Shown here: in pieces, positions 44,501-53,697 of the stretch
How positions within the stretch are numbered: position 1 is the stretch's first letter
How the letters are laid out: each line of letters begins with the position of its first letter
NCBI GenBank assembly: GCA_963576725.1
Contig: OY755252.1
Location: forward strand, 50,923,394 to 50,987,393
DNA: 64,000 nt
DNA from: Azorinus chamasolen
Lineage: Eukaryota > Mollusca > Bivalvia > Cardiida > Solecurtidae
Direction of reading: 5' to 3'
The notes under the pieces: generated by a model
Databases searched by the model: none
Told to the model about the DNA's origin: nothing
Seen by the model: only the letters and a program-made list of their open reading frames with translations
Made by a program: the position numbers and the translations under genes

Positions 44501-46107
44501 CATGGGGCATGCTTCCCTAATGTAGCTACCATGTCCTCATGAATCTCCTTAGGTGATAAGCCTTTGAGGCCAATGTATTGAATAATCGCGCGATGGCCAA
44601 CATTGTCCATTTGCTTAGAAGTACTCATAGTAAGTAGCTCTGAGAATCAAATTCTGGCAAACAACAGAGAGAAAAAAATCCTTCTGTCTCTGCAGAGTGA
44701 TTATAACACCTTTTCTACACGGACATCAAATGGTATGTGTATAAGTGGTCTATTTCTACCCCAGGCCACGGACTTACCAATCACCCCTCGTACGAGGTTT
44801 TGTCAGCACAACGACGACATGTTTCTAAATTTTCAGATGTAAACAGTGCTGGTATGAGAACAAAGTGACGCCTGGCTGTCAGGAGTGCGGGGGCTTTGCC
44901 TTACAACGACCCTGTGTAGTTTGTGAAGGCCAGTGTGATCAGATGTGGCGTAGAAATATAGCCAAGGTAACAGCTATACACAGGCAGACTTTCTGTCATT
45001 GGAAGTTTAATCAGCTGGCGTTTGCAAACAGTAAACCTCAAGTCACATTGCTCTACAGCTGCCGTATAGATATAGAATTTTAATAAGCACAAAATGCGAT
45101 CACCAATGTCCCTCTTGTTTAGTGCTTTGACAGTTGTCAACAATTTGAACTTTTAAAAATCATCTCCTTTGAATCCACAGGGTTCTCAGCTTTCATCTTT
45201 GGCACATAGTAGCACCTGTAGGTCCTCTACAAAAGTATATAAGTTATGTCCCTGGGGTCAAAAATTGGCCTTTCCCCCAGGGTGCCTTGTTTTCTGTAGA
45301 AACATATAGTGAAAACTTTGAAAAGATTCTCCTGAAACTGGGAGGTTTTCAGCTTTGATATTAGGCATATAGCATCATTTGTAGGTCCTCAACAAAAGTT
45401 TTATAAATTATGCCACTGGGGTCAAAATTAGCCCACCCCAGGGGTGGCCAGTTCTCAATAGAAACATATAGTGAAAATTTTGAAAATATTCTCCTCTGAA
45501 ACTGGAAGGTTCTTGGCTGTCATATTTGGCACATAGTATCATTTTCAGATCCTCTACAAAATTTATATAAATTGTGTCCTTGGAGTCGACATTGGCCCCG
45601 TCCCAGGGCTGGCCAGTGAAGCTTGTTTAACTGCACTCCTCATACTTACAGCATTGAAACAATATAATTGATGAAAGTGAGCTCTTGAACATTTGTAAAC
45701 CATGGGCACCTAGATCAGCAGATGTGTTTAAATGTGGCATCTAACCCCAGGTCTTTTTCTTGCTTTCACATTGGTCCATTGAAAAGACCCATTCCCAATG
45801 CAAAATAGGTATCACTTTTCCCAGTTTTAGGAAAAATCCAAACAGAGACCGAATTTTGATTAAATTGCTATAAAAAATGCAAACTGAGTTAAAATGAGAC
45901 CAAAAATGTTTTCCAAATCACAGAGTTTTATAGACAAAAAAAATATGTCTGTTTTGCCTGTTTCAGACTCATTCATTCCATAAAGCCCACTGGGAGGGAA
46001 AGTGTGATCTGCCAATGGAAATTCAACAAGCATTGATGACACAGAGTGGCTCGGACCACACAGAACGAACAATATCAGACGGCCTGCAAGGGTTGTCCAC
46101 AAGATAG
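29288..46107 (+). CDS. pino: protein pinocchio homologue (four coding exons)
   Basis: Exons 29288-29415, 31399-31552, 44837-44966 and 45967-46107 have AG/GT borders and compatible phases (1, 2, 0). From the ATG at 29316 they total 525 nt: 174 residues plus TAG. Residues 1-40 are acidic (GDWGPDDEGFAEGDSPDDD); 41-80 include VYYHIPQSPTEKDEQGK; 83-141 are a Cys-rich domain: C83, C86, C89, C99, C102, C111, C114, C118 and C141, with CWYENKVTPGCQECGGFAL as its core and WRRNIAK following. I recognise this core as that of protein pinocchio, known from Drosophila as an antennal protein affecting olfactory behaviour; the molecular function is unknown. The CxxC pairs suggest zinc binding. No signal peptide or membrane segment. 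Upstream coding exons are possible because the frame is open from 29289. AATAAA follows the stop by 28 bp. Gene structure is firm; the name is less so. Confidence 0.7.
29495..29729 (+). mobile_element. short repeat (family H10) headed by a C/A homopolymer
   Basis: It begins with 23 C followed by a run of A, then CTGTCTGTCAG, and shares GCAACTTATGGAG, GAACATTTTA and GGTCATATCAGG-like blocks with 49572-49851. It lies in the intron after exon A. Confidence 0.5.
29788..30297 (+). repeat. 22-bp minisatellite, about 23 copies
   Basis: Unit GCAGACAGCTCATAGGGGAG plus CT, with G/C variants near the end and CTTAT or CATGGG variants. One unit near 30270 carries an extra GCAGCT. The motif AGCTGCAGACAGCT is self-complementary in part. 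Intronic. Confidence 0.95.
30790..31240. mobile_element. two adjoining M1 hairpin MITE copies
   Basis: Each has a central hairpin with AGACCCAGATCAG and the complementary CTGATCAGGGTCTACTC-type arm, and a right end GCAAAGGGTTA or GGAAAGGGTTA. Ends are diverged. Confidence 0.55.
31399..31552 (+). other. pino: exon B of the pinocchio-like gene
   Basis: Acceptor TTTGACCAG, donor GTGAGT at 31553. It encodes residues 34-84, from DELLNGPRATVYYH to KKLYTCH, ending in phase 2. Confidence 0.8.
31575..32221. mobile_element. M1 hairpin MITE copies
   Basis: Two diverged copies, about 31575-31822 and 31970-32221, with CAAACAGAGTAGAC and GGGTCTGCTCT hairpin arms; the second ends in TAAAGGGTTAA. Between them is AT-rich sequence without features. 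Confidence 0.5.
32262..34842 (+). mobile_element. hairpin-capped Helitron-like element, family H3, ending CTAG
   Basis: Cap hairpin ATGTCTCCCCCA/TGGGGAGACAT, (GTCC/GTCT)n at 32308-32337, core repeats with CACCAAACTTCACAGGAATG and TGTCTCCCC, then GGGGAGACAT, a 3' hairpin TGTTTTTGTGACAAAAACA and CTCTAG followed by TTT. A 3' hairpin shortly before CTAG|T is the classic Helitron terminus. Another capped element is nested at 32755-34060. Confidence 0.65.
32755..34060 (+). mobile_element. hairpin-capped element, family H4, nested in H3
   Basis: Cap AGCTCACCTGAGC with GCTCAGGGTGAGCT, a GTCGTGC/GTCC tract at 32800-32830, core repeats (CATGAAACTTGGTCAGAAT at 32881, 33026, 33172, 33317, a variant at 33462) of 145-146 bp, and a 3' end GGTGAGCG, hairpin GGGCCATCTTGGCCC, TCTTGTT. 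The host element's core resumes directly afterwards. Confidence 0.75.
34857..37535 (+). mobile_element. H4-type element with 147-bp cores, 3' end missing
   Basis: The cap AGCTCACCTGAGC and TCTGTCCGTCGTC open the element. Cores carry GTAAGGCCTAGA, TTTGGTATGTAGCATGAT and TCAAATTATGACCCC; the landmark spacing is 147 bp between 36092 and 36239 and is variable after that. It is interrupted by an LTR-like insertion at 35003-35992 and cut at 37535 by the next capped element without its own 3' hairpin. Confidence 0.6.
35003..35992. mobile_element. candidate solo LTR (990 bp)
   Basis: The segment starts TGTTACGTCCAGC and ends GCGGATGCTACA (TG..CA), and is flanked by ATAT at 34999-35002 and 35993-35996. 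It interrupts an H4 core repeat and has no coding frame. TGTTACG starts are frequent in LTRs, and size and ends suit a solo LTR. The 4-bp duplication in AT-rich DNA is weak support. Confidence 0.45.
37536..38545 (+). mobile_element. hairpin-capped element, family H5, ending CTAG
   Basis: Cap ATACCCCCACCACC/GGTGGTGGGGGC..AT-type hairpin, (GTCC)n at 37587-37611, cores with TTTGCTTTTTTCTTGAAAAC and GAATTATGCCCCTTTTT, then GCGGGGGTAT, a 3' hairpin ATCACTTTTAGTGAT and TTCTAG followed by TT. Several open frames here are translations of the repeat. Confidence 0.65.
38662..39110 (+). mobile_element. hairpin-capped element, family H1, short copy
   Basis: Same cap and 3' hairpin (GCTGTCTACGGACAGC, TCTTGTT) as 17093-17920, but with only two core units and a shorter GTCGGC tract. 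It abuts the next element at 39114 with only T residues between. Confidence 0.75.
39114..42887 (+). mobile_element. hairpin-capped element, family H6, with a 157/168-bp satellite-like array
   Basis: Cap ATACGCCCACCT/AGGTGGTCGTAT, a (GTTC/GTAC/GTCC)n tract at 39160-39220, then about 19 core units carrying TTTGTCCGCTGTTTTCTGGG (starts 39229, 39386, 39554, 39711, 39868 and so on). Units are 157 bp, or 168 bp when an extra ATGCAAATAC-type 11-mer is present. It closes with GTGGGCGTAT, a hairpin GTACCGTATGCGGTAC and TCTTGTT. About 40010-41000 and 40985-41980 are a duplicated six-unit block (period about 976 bp). Intronic. Confidence 0.8.
42318..42500. repeat. 51-bp inverted repeat inside H6
   Basis: Arms 42318-42369 and 42450-42500 are complementary except for a small indel in the C run and one mismatch (landmarks AAGGACCATAACTTTGGAAT and ATTCTAAAGTTATGGTCCTT). 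Confidence 0.85.
43012..43560 (+). mobile_element. H4-type element, 5' part
   Basis: Cap AGCTCACCTGAGCC/GGCTCAAGGTGAGCT, GTCC/GTCT tract, and cores with TTTCACAGAAATGTACC and TCAAATCATGACCCCCGGG. No 3' hairpin was found. Confidence 0.6.
43785..44062. repeat. M1 fragment and a second hairpin repeat
   Basis: About 43785-43878 has the M1 hairpin and GGGAAATTAAGGGTTAA end. About 43975-44062 has CAAACAGTTTGGATCCAGAT folding on ATCAAGATCCAAACTGTTTG, a hairpin family also present near 4860 and 49086-49312. Confidence 0.5.
44383..44628 (-). pseudogene. mariner-like transposase N-terminal fragment
   Basis: An 81-codon frame beginning MSTSKQMDNVGHRAIIQYIG and continuing LKGLSPKEIHEDMVATLGKH, the helix-turn-helix DNA-binding start of mariner/SETMAR-type transposases. 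After about residue 45 the similarity fades, with an unrelated-looking tail (CHLLAADTKTVNMLECEN). The catalytic DDD/E domain is absent. It lies in the last-but-one intron, 200 bp before exon C, on the opposite strand. A relative of its tail recurs at 63812-63888. Confidence 0.65.
44837..44966 (+). other. pino: exon C of the pinocchio-like gene (Cys-rich core)
   Basis: Acceptor AAATTTTCAG, donor GTAACA at 44967. It encodes residues 86-128 with CKQCWYENKVTPGCQECGG and RPCVVCEGQC, the most diagnostic part of the protein. Phase 2 in, phase 0 out. Confidence 0.85.
45118..45640 (+). repeat. H4-type core repeats without ends
   Basis: Three ~165-bp cores with TTTGGCACATAG, CCTCTACAAAAG and CCAGGGGTG, as in 46196-46834, lying in the intron between exons C and D. 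No cap or 3' hairpin was seen. Confidence 0.6.
45967..46107 (+). other. pino: exon D (last coding exon) of the pinocchio-like gene
   Basis: Acceptor TTGCCTGTTTCAG. It encodes residues 129-174, starting THSFHKAHWEGKCDLP and ending GLQGLSTR, then TAG at 46105-46107. Confidence 0.85.
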
Positions 46108-46135
46108 TACATAGATTTATGCAGTTAGGTGATCA

Positions 46136-46141
46136 AATAAA
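46136..46141 (+). terminator. polyadenylation signal AATAAA
   Basis: A canonical AATAAA 28 bp after the stop codon of the pinocchio-like gene, giving a very short 3' UTR. A repeat element begins 55 bp further on. Confidence 0.6.
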
Positions 46142-46195
46142 GCTTCAGAGTTACAGATAAGAGTCGTATTTAGAGTTAAAGTTGGTTTTTTTTTT

Positions 46196-46834
46196 AGCTC
46201 ACCAGAGCACAATGTGCTCAGGGTGAGCTTTTGTGATTGCCTGATGTCCGTCGGCTTTCGTCGTCCGTCGTCAACAATATGAACCTTTAAAAACCTTCTC
46301 CTCTGAATCTACAGGGCTCTCATCTTTGGCACATAGCATCATATTCAGGTCCTCTACAAAAGTTATATAAATTATGCCCCTGGGGTCAAAATTTGCCCCG
46401 CCCCAGGGGTGCCTTGTTTTCAATAGAAACATATAGTAAAACTTTGAAAATCTTCTCCTCTGAAACTGGATGGTTCTCAGCTTTCATATTTGGCACATAG
46501 CATCATATTCATGTCCTCTACAAAAGTTATATAGATTATACCCCTGGGGTCAAAATTGGCCCCACCCCAGGGGTGCCTTGTTTTCTATAGAAACATATAG
46601 TAAAACTTTGAAAATCTTCTCCTCTTAAACTGGATGGTTCTCAGCTTTCATATTTGGCACATAGCATCATGTTCAGGTCCTCTACAAAAGTTGTATAAAT
46701 TATACCTTTGGGGTCAAAATTGGCCCCGCTCCAGGGGTGGCCAGTTTTCAATAGAAACATATAGTGAAAACTTTGACACTCTTCTCCTCTGATTGTTTGG
46801 TGAGCGATATCAGGGCCATTCTGGCCCTCTTGTT
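46196..46834 (+). mobile_element. hairpin-capped element, H4-type (165-bp cores)
   Basis: Cap AGCTCACCAGAGCAC/GTGCTCAGGGTGAGCT, a GTCCGTCGGC tract, and three cores (TTGGCACATAG at 46325, 46490 and 46654, period 164-165). The 3' end is GGTGAGCG, hairpin AGGGCCATTCTGGCCCT, CTTGTT. Confidence 0.75.
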
Positions 46835-46992
46835 TTTATTTCTCTGCAGATCCCCATCCTGTTGGTACTCACTAGAATAACCTCTCTGCTGTGATTTTCC
46901 TGAGAAACAGAAAGATAGGGTTTGCTTATATTCTCCCCAGAGGTCCAGATAAGATGTGTAAATTAAAACATTTTCAAGAATAACATCTGTAT

Positions 46993-47090
46993 TTCTCCAC
47001 CAAACCCATGTTGTGACCACTCTTTAGAATCTTATCGAAGAGATGATTCTAAAGAGTGGTGGCAACTTAGGGTTTGGTGGAGAAATGGCG
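46993..47090. repeat. hairpin repeat with TTTCTCCACCAAACCC arms
   Basis: The left arm (ATTTCTCCACCAAACCC ... ACTCTTTAGAATC) is complementary to the right arm (GATTCTAAAGAGT ... GGGTTTGGTGGAGAAAT). A related copy is at 58490-58582. Confidence 0.8.
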
Positions 47091-47857
47091 ATTTTAATGT
47101 TGAGTATGTACGTTTATCTGTTGCTCTGCTCCTTAATAACTCTAATAAACACCCTTATAACTAACAATGTATAAAACAAGTAAAAACCAATATAATAACC
47201 ATTAAATAATGCAATATAGGTTTTTGAAAACATTGCTGATAGCTTAATGCAGACTAAAAATGCAAGAAGCTTTTGTTTAAAAATGTTACGCCCCTGGGGG
47301 AGTTTATTACAGATAATACGGTATTTATTTAGATAGAACAGTACGCCTCTTACCTGAAGCACTGAGTAGTTAAAGTGTTAATGGATTACGACATTCAGTG
47401 CACTGACTCATGAAGTAAGTTGTACAACTCTGTGTTTAGACCTCACTATCGACATGATGAGTTGAGTTATTCTGTGGATATGTGGCAATCTAATAGTTTT
47501 ATATGAAATAACTTGTTGTATCTAGTTAATTGTTCTGCAGTAAAAGCTGCATCTGCAACTGCCACTGATAGAGGATTTAGTCTAGTTACTCAACCCTTTA
47601 CGCCATGAATATTCATGTAAAAAATAATTATGGTACATCATGAGTATTAATTAGACTTATTGTTATAACAGCTCATGGTCATAGGAAATCAGAAACTGTA
47701 GAATCATAAATATATATCATAAGCAAGCAGAGCAGACCCTGATCAGTGGGCTCCTTGTTACACCTTTGCAAACAAAGTAGAGCTGCTTGTTAACCTTTAC
47801 CTGTTCAATATTCTTGTAAAAAATAATGACACTATGAGAATTTTTTAGCTTAATTTT
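47091..47857. other. no gene; M1 fragment at the end
   Basis: Mostly featureless AT-rich sequence. About 47590-47840 carries M1-type pieces (AACCCTTTACGCCATGAATA, GCAGACCCTGATCAG). Confidence 0.4.
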
Positions 47858-48137
47858 AGCTCGTCTGTTTCGTAGAAACGTCAAGCTATTGTGATCACTG
47901 GGTCGTAGTTGTAGTGGTCAGCGTGCAAAACATTAATGTAGCACTCAAAAAGTATAAGAGGTATCAACATGAAACTTCATAGGTGGATAAATCTCATTGA
48001 GGAGAAGGCCCCTACATAAGAACCATAACTCTTGGTTAACTCTTAGTTATTGCCCTTTATATTTTTAAAAAAAAGTTTTTATTTAGCTGTACAAGTACCA
48101 AATTAGACGAGCGTTTGCCCGGCATGTGGCTCTTGTT
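47858..48137 (+). mobile_element. hairpin-capped element, family H2
   Basis: Same start (AGCTCGTCTGTTTCG/AAACGTCAAGCT), core and end (GACGAGCG, GGCTCTTGTT) as 27496-27774. Confidence 0.65.
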
Positions 48138-48146
48138 ATACTATTT

Positions 48147-49577
48147 AGCTCACCAGAGCACAAATGCTCAGGGTGAGCTTTTGTGATCGCCTGATGTCCG
48201 TCGGCGTGCGTCGTGCGTCGTCCTTTAAAGTTCTTCTCTGAATCTACAGGGGTCTCAGCTTTCATCTTTGGCACATAGCATCATCTGTAGGTCCTCTACA
48301 AAGGTTATATAAATTATACCCCTGGGGTCAAAATTGGCCCTGCCCCAGGGGTTTTCAGTTTTCAATAGAAACATATAGTGAAAACTTTGAACATCATCTC
48401 CTCTAAAACTAGAAGGTCCTCAGCTTTCATATTTGGCACATAGCTTCAACTTCAGGACTTCTACAAAAGTTATATAAATTATGCCCCTAGGGTCAAAATT
48501 GGTCCTACCCCAGGGATTGCCAGTTTTTTGTAGCTGACTGCTTAAACAGCCCATGGGATCACTAGTTATGCATAGGAAAAACCTTAAAAATGTTCTTGTC
48601 AGAAACTACATGTCCCAGAGCTTAGATATTTGGTGTATAGATTTACTTAGCATAACTTTATGAGTTTTATAAGTATCATAGTTCTGGGGTTAAAATTGAC
48701 CCTGCTCTGTGTGTATAGACTTCTTCACATCAGAAACTACAGTCTAAAGGTTTCTCCTTAATATCAGCCTGAGCTGAGACCAGCCAGTGAGAGTTCTTAT
48801 ATAATCACCCTTAGCCTGATCAGTAGAGTAGAAATTGTGTTTAGACAAATAACACACACTCCTTTAAGATTGAGAAAACTGGATAATTCTCAAAATGCAG
48901 AACACTCTTTAAGCTTTTTTTCATACCAATACCCTGCATTAAGCTACCAGCTATCAATATAGAGCGTATCTGTTGTGAATTACAGCTTAATTCTTTGCAT
49001 GCTGGGTAATTTTGTCATCTGCTAAATTGTTGTCTGCAGCATATTCATAAGTTATCCTAACTACACACTTTCTAAGTTTTTCAGAAGTTCAGTCTCATTG
49101 ACAAACAGTTTGGGTATCAGATCAGGCACCACGTTATGTTGGCCCTGATCTGGATCCAAACTGTTTGCATAGGTCATTAGTGGTGGGAGAATCCCACTAC
49201 ACACTTTCTTTCTAAGTTTTTCAGAAGTTCAGTCTCATTTACAAACAATTTGGATATCAGATCAGGCCTCACATTATGTGGGGCCTGATCTGGATCCAAA
49301 CTGTTTGCATAGGTCATTAGTGGTGGGAGAATCCGCCTCTAGCATCCACAGAATTAATACAAGTTCCAGTGGTCTATGCACTATCCATTCTTTCACTACA
49401 TTCTTTCAGCATCATGTTCAGGTCCTCTTCAAAAGTTATATAAATTGTGTCCCTGGGGTGCAAATTGGCACCGCCCCTGGGGTGTTAAGTTTTCAATAGA
49501 AACATATAGTGAAAACTTTGAAAATCTTCTCCTGATTGTCTGGTGAGCGATGTCAGGGCCATTTTGGCTCTCTTGTT
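48147..49577 (+). mobile_element. H4-type element, composite
   Basis: Cap AGCTCACCAGAGCAC/TGCTCAGGGTGAGCT at the left, and a 3' end GGTGAGCGATGTCAGGGCC with TCTTGTT at the right. Cores like those at 46196 occupy 48240-48540 and 49400-49530. The middle (48700-49390) is other sequence, including a ~135-bp tandem duplicate of a CAAACAGTTTGG/CCAAACTGTTTG hairpin at about 49065-49335. Confidence 0.55.
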
Positions 49578-49851
49578 ATTATCCCCTCCCCTTTGATCCC
49601 GGGGGGGGGGGGGGGGGGGGGGGTTGTGTTATTTTTTTTGCCCTGTCTGCTGGTTTGTTGGTTGGTTAGGTTGCATCCAACTTTAACGTTGGCGATAATT
49701 TTGTAACCATTGCACATACATACTTCAAACATGGCATTCATGTGCAACTTATGGAGGCGAACATTTTATGGGATGACTTATTAAGGTCAAATTCATACAT
49801 CAAGGCCAAAGGTCATATCAGGAGCAAAGTGTTTCACAAACACATCTTGTT
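49572..49851 (+). mobile_element. repeat family H10 with poly-G in its cap
   Basis: It starts ATCCCCTCCCC and then 23 G (49601-49623), which together look like an expanded C/G cap hairpin, followed by GGTTGGTTAGG-type sequence, blocks shared with 29495-29729, and an end ATCTTGTTTT. Confidence 0.5.
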
Positions 49852-49854
49852 TTG

Positions 49855-50945
49855 ACATAAACTGTAGAATCATATCGATATCATATCATATAAGAAAACA
49901 GAGCAGACCCTGATCAGAAGGTCCCTATAGGAGTGGTCTGATCTGGGTATACTCTGTTTGCAAATGCAAAAAAGGTGTTTATATGGGTTAAAGGTCATCT
50001 CTGTTTTGCTTTTAAGTTACAGATTCTCTACTGTCCTTACTTTCTATTTTTAACTCAAGAACTAGAAAAAATAATTTATATTTGTAATGGGATAAGTGGC
50101 ATATGAATGTTTATCAGGAAATGGGTTAACCCTTTCCCTGTTTGATATTCATGTTAGAAATAATGACATCATGAATATTTATTAGCTGAATTTGTAGTCA
50201 GATCGATTACAATTTCCTTAGCAAATAGAGCAGACCTTAATCAAACCACTCATATAGGAGCCAACTTTTCTGGGTCTACTCTGTTTGCAAAAGCATGAAA
50301 AGGGTTTTATGAAGGAAAGAGATAAGTGGTACAGGGGGAAATCACCGTGTGTAATTCTACTGTTTGCCTTTTCAAATCAACTTTGACATTGAATGGTTGA
50401 TAGTCCATTAGTCAGTATGACAAGAGGACAGTAACTGGTCTCTTTACTCCTTGAATATTCATTTAAAAAATAATAATGTATGTATAAGTATTAATTAGCT
50501 TAATATTTATGGTGTATATACAAGAAAAGTGTTGGCCTTGGAAAAAAAGTTTGAAAACTGTACAATCTGATCTATATACATGTAATTTCAAAAGAGCAGA
50601 GCAGACCCAGAACAAATGACTCCTACAAAAGGTGTTTGATCAGGACCTTTCCTGTTTGTAAGGGCATTAACCCTTTCCTTAATATAAACACGTTTTCAAG
50701 CCTTTGCAAAAGGGAGTAGGCCCAGGCCAGACGGCCCCTATAGGAGTCATCTAATCAGAGTCTGCTCTATTTGCTTATGGAATTTGATAGATCTGGTTTT
50801 TACTTTCTAAATTTGCTACAATGTTCGACTTTCCATATTTCATTGTAACTATTTTGTCCATGAATATCCAGGAGGTATTGAAATTTGGAATTAACGTAGA
50901 ACAGGGAAAGGTTTAAAGGCATATCTATGGAGTAAAGGATTAATG
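49855..50945. repeat. cluster of M1 hairpin MITE copies
   Basis: At least three diverged copies (about 49870-49995, 50130-50325, 50668-50945) with AGCAGACCCTGATCAG or GGGTCTACTCTGTTTGC arms and CCCTTTCC or GGAAAGG ends. No gene was seen in this kilobase. Confidence 0.55.
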
Positions 50946-51028
50946 AAGCTACAGGTTTAATTTATGGTCACTAGAAAAAATCAGTTGTTGTCTATATCAC
51001 AGAACACTTTCATCAACGTTTTGTTTTT

Positions 51029-52398
51029 AGCTCATCTGGCACGAAGTGCCAAGGTAAGCTATTGTGATAGCCCTGTGTCCGTCGTCGTGCGTCGTCAACT
51101 TGGATTTTTACCAACTTTGGCAGAAATGTTCCTTGGGTCAACCACTTTCAAAGAATTTGATTCCATGCAGAACTCTGGTTGCTATGGCAACCAATGTCCA
51201 AAAAGAAGTAAAAACTTTAAAAAACTTCTTGTCAAAAACTTTAAGGCCTAGGGCTACCAAATTCGGTATGTAGAAGAATCATCTTGTAGATCTCTACATA
51301 GATTGTTCAAATTTTGCCCCTGGGGTCAAAATTGGCCCAACCCTGAGGGTCACAAGTTTTACATAGGATTATATAGTAAAAACTTAAAAGATCTTCTTCT
51401 CTGAAACCGAAAAGCTTAGAGCTGTGATATTTGGTATGTAGTATCATCTGGTGAACCTTTACTAAAATTGTTCAAATTATGCCCCTGGGCTCAAACATGG
51501 CCACACCCTGGGGGGTCGCATGTTTTACATAGGATTATGTAGTAAACACTTTAAAAAAAATTCTTGTCTCAAACCTGAAAGGCTTAGGGCTTTGATATTT
51601 GGTATGAATCATCATCTGGCGAACCTTTACCAAGATTGTTCAAATTATGCCCCTGTGGTCAAAATTGTCCTCAACCTGGGGGGTCACAATTTTACTGAAA
51701 ACTAATGTCCAAAAAGGAGTAAAAACTTTAAAAATCTTCTAGTCAAAACCTGTAAGGCCTAGGGCTACCAAATTTGGTATGCAGAATCATCTAGTGGACC
51801 TCTACATAGATTGGTCAAATTTTGCCACTGGGGTCAAATTTGGCCCAACCCTGGGGATCACAAGTTTTAGAGCTGTGATATTTGGTATGTAGCATCATGT
51901 GGTGAACCTTTATTAAGATTGTTTAAATTATGCCCCTGGAATCAAACACGGCCACACCTTGGGGGTCACATATTTTACATTGGATTATATAGTAAAAACT
52001 TTAAAAATCTTCATGTCCGAAACTGAAAGGCTTGGAGCTGTGCTATTTGGTACATAGTAATGGTATCACCTGGTAGACCTTTACCAAGATCGTTCAGATT
52101 AAGCCCCTAGGATCAAAATTGGCTCTGCCCTAGGGGGTCCCAAGTTTTACTGAATGATCTAGTAGACCTCTACATAAATTGTTCAAATTTCCCCCCTGGG
52201 GTCAAAAATAGCTCATTCATTGGGTTGGGGAGGAAAAAGGGGGGGGGGGGGGGTCAGAGCTGTCATATTTAGCATGGAGCATCATCTGGTGGAGCTTTAC
52301 CAAGACTGTTAAAATTGTGCCCCTGGGGTCAAAATTGATAGGTCACATGACATCATTTAACAAGGTGAGCGATACAGGGCCATCATGGCCCTCTTGTT
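51029..52398 (+). mobile_element. hairpin-capped element, H4-type
   Basis: Cap AGCTCATCTGGCAC/GTGCCAAGGTAAGCT, GTGTCCGTCGTCGTGCGTCG, and several diverged cores (AAGGCCTAGGGCTACCAAAT, TTTGGTATGTAGCATCAT). The 3' end is GGTGAGCG, hairpin AGGGCCATCATGGCCCT, CTTGTT. A G run of 15 lies at 52239-52253. Confidence 0.7.
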
Positions 52399-52899
52399 TA
52401 AATAAATTAGCAACAGTACAGAACTTTTTACGTGCAGCTTGTCTGTTTTTTAAAAACAAAATTGTTGATGTGTTGTCATAACCTTGGTGTGCAATTTTGT
52501 CATTTTGTCACAGTTACGACATCAATACAGCTATCCCTGTCAATCTTTACACAGTTATTAACTTTCACATAGGCTTCTATCTAATAAGGGTCCATTACTC
52601 TGTCATGCATATTTAAAGAGTTATGTCCGTTTAAAACATTAATAGTGGTGAACAGACAAGGATTGGCATTTACAGGGAGGCTCTTGTTTGCATTTTGTAA
52701 AAAAAAGGAAAAGTAAAGCAGAGAAAGCCCTAGTTTTAGCTTGTTTTGTGTCTGTGTGGTTGTCATTCATTTTTACTCTTTGGACATGTTCATGTTGCAA
52801 TCTCTGTTTTAACCCTATCCCTCATGAGTATTCATATTAGAAAAAATAAATATTTGTATAAGGTGAAATTTATAATGGTATACAGTAGAACCTGTCTAG
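52399..52899. other. no recognisable feature
   Basis: AT-rich, no gene-like frame and no repeat ends identified. Confidence 0.4.
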
Positions 52900-53107
52900 A
52901 CCCTTTCCTCCATAAATATGCCTTTCTACGCCTCTGTAAAAGTCACTTTACGAAACCATTGTGATAGCAAATGCTCTATCTATCACAATGGTTTCAAAAC
53001 TACACAATTCTAAAAAAAATTATTTTCTCTAGTAAATGCTCCTTTTTGGTAGATTTGATTATTCAATGAGGTTGGGTCTAAAAATAGCCTATGACGTAAT
53101 GGGTTAA
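52900..53107. mobile_element. MITE family M2, single-palindrome copy
   Basis: Ends CCCTTTCCTCCATAAA and ATGACGTAATGGGTTAA, with one internal palindrome GAAACCATTGTGATAG.../...CTATCACAATGGTTTC at about 52938-52996. It is the simple form of the amplified element at 60980-62919. Confidence 0.65.
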
Positions 53108-53697
53108 GTGGCCATCAAGAGGTCTAATTATTGGTCAGCAAGACAGGTGGTAGCTTAATGCAGGTTAAACATAATTAAAAAAAAATCCTATGGAAAATTT
53201 CTGCTTTACTTTTTCCCTGCATTAAGCAACCACCAGTCCTTCTTTTTAAGACTCCAATGTTCAATAAATGAATGGTTCTACTGTAGTTCTGCTCTGTTTG
53301 TAAAGTGATGAAGAGGCGTTTTTAGCTCACCAGGTGAGCTATTGTGATCGCCCTGTGTCCAGTGTCGTCCGGTGTGCGTCATCCGTCGTCCACAATTTTT
53401 TCAAATGGCTTCTCCTCCTAAACCACTGGGAGGATTTCAACCAAATTTCACAGAAATGTACCTAGGGTGGTCCTCTATCAAGTTTGTTCAAATCATGACC
53501 CGGGCCAAAAATGGCCCCGCCCTGTGGCTTATCAGTTGTTTTTGTAAAAATCTTCTTCTCTGATACCACAAGTCTTAGAGCTTAGATATTTGGTATGTAG
53601 CATCATCTAATGGTCCTCTACCAAGGTTGTTCAAAGTATGACCCCGGGCCAAAAATGGCCCTGTTCTGGGGCTTATCAATTTTACATAGACTTATAT

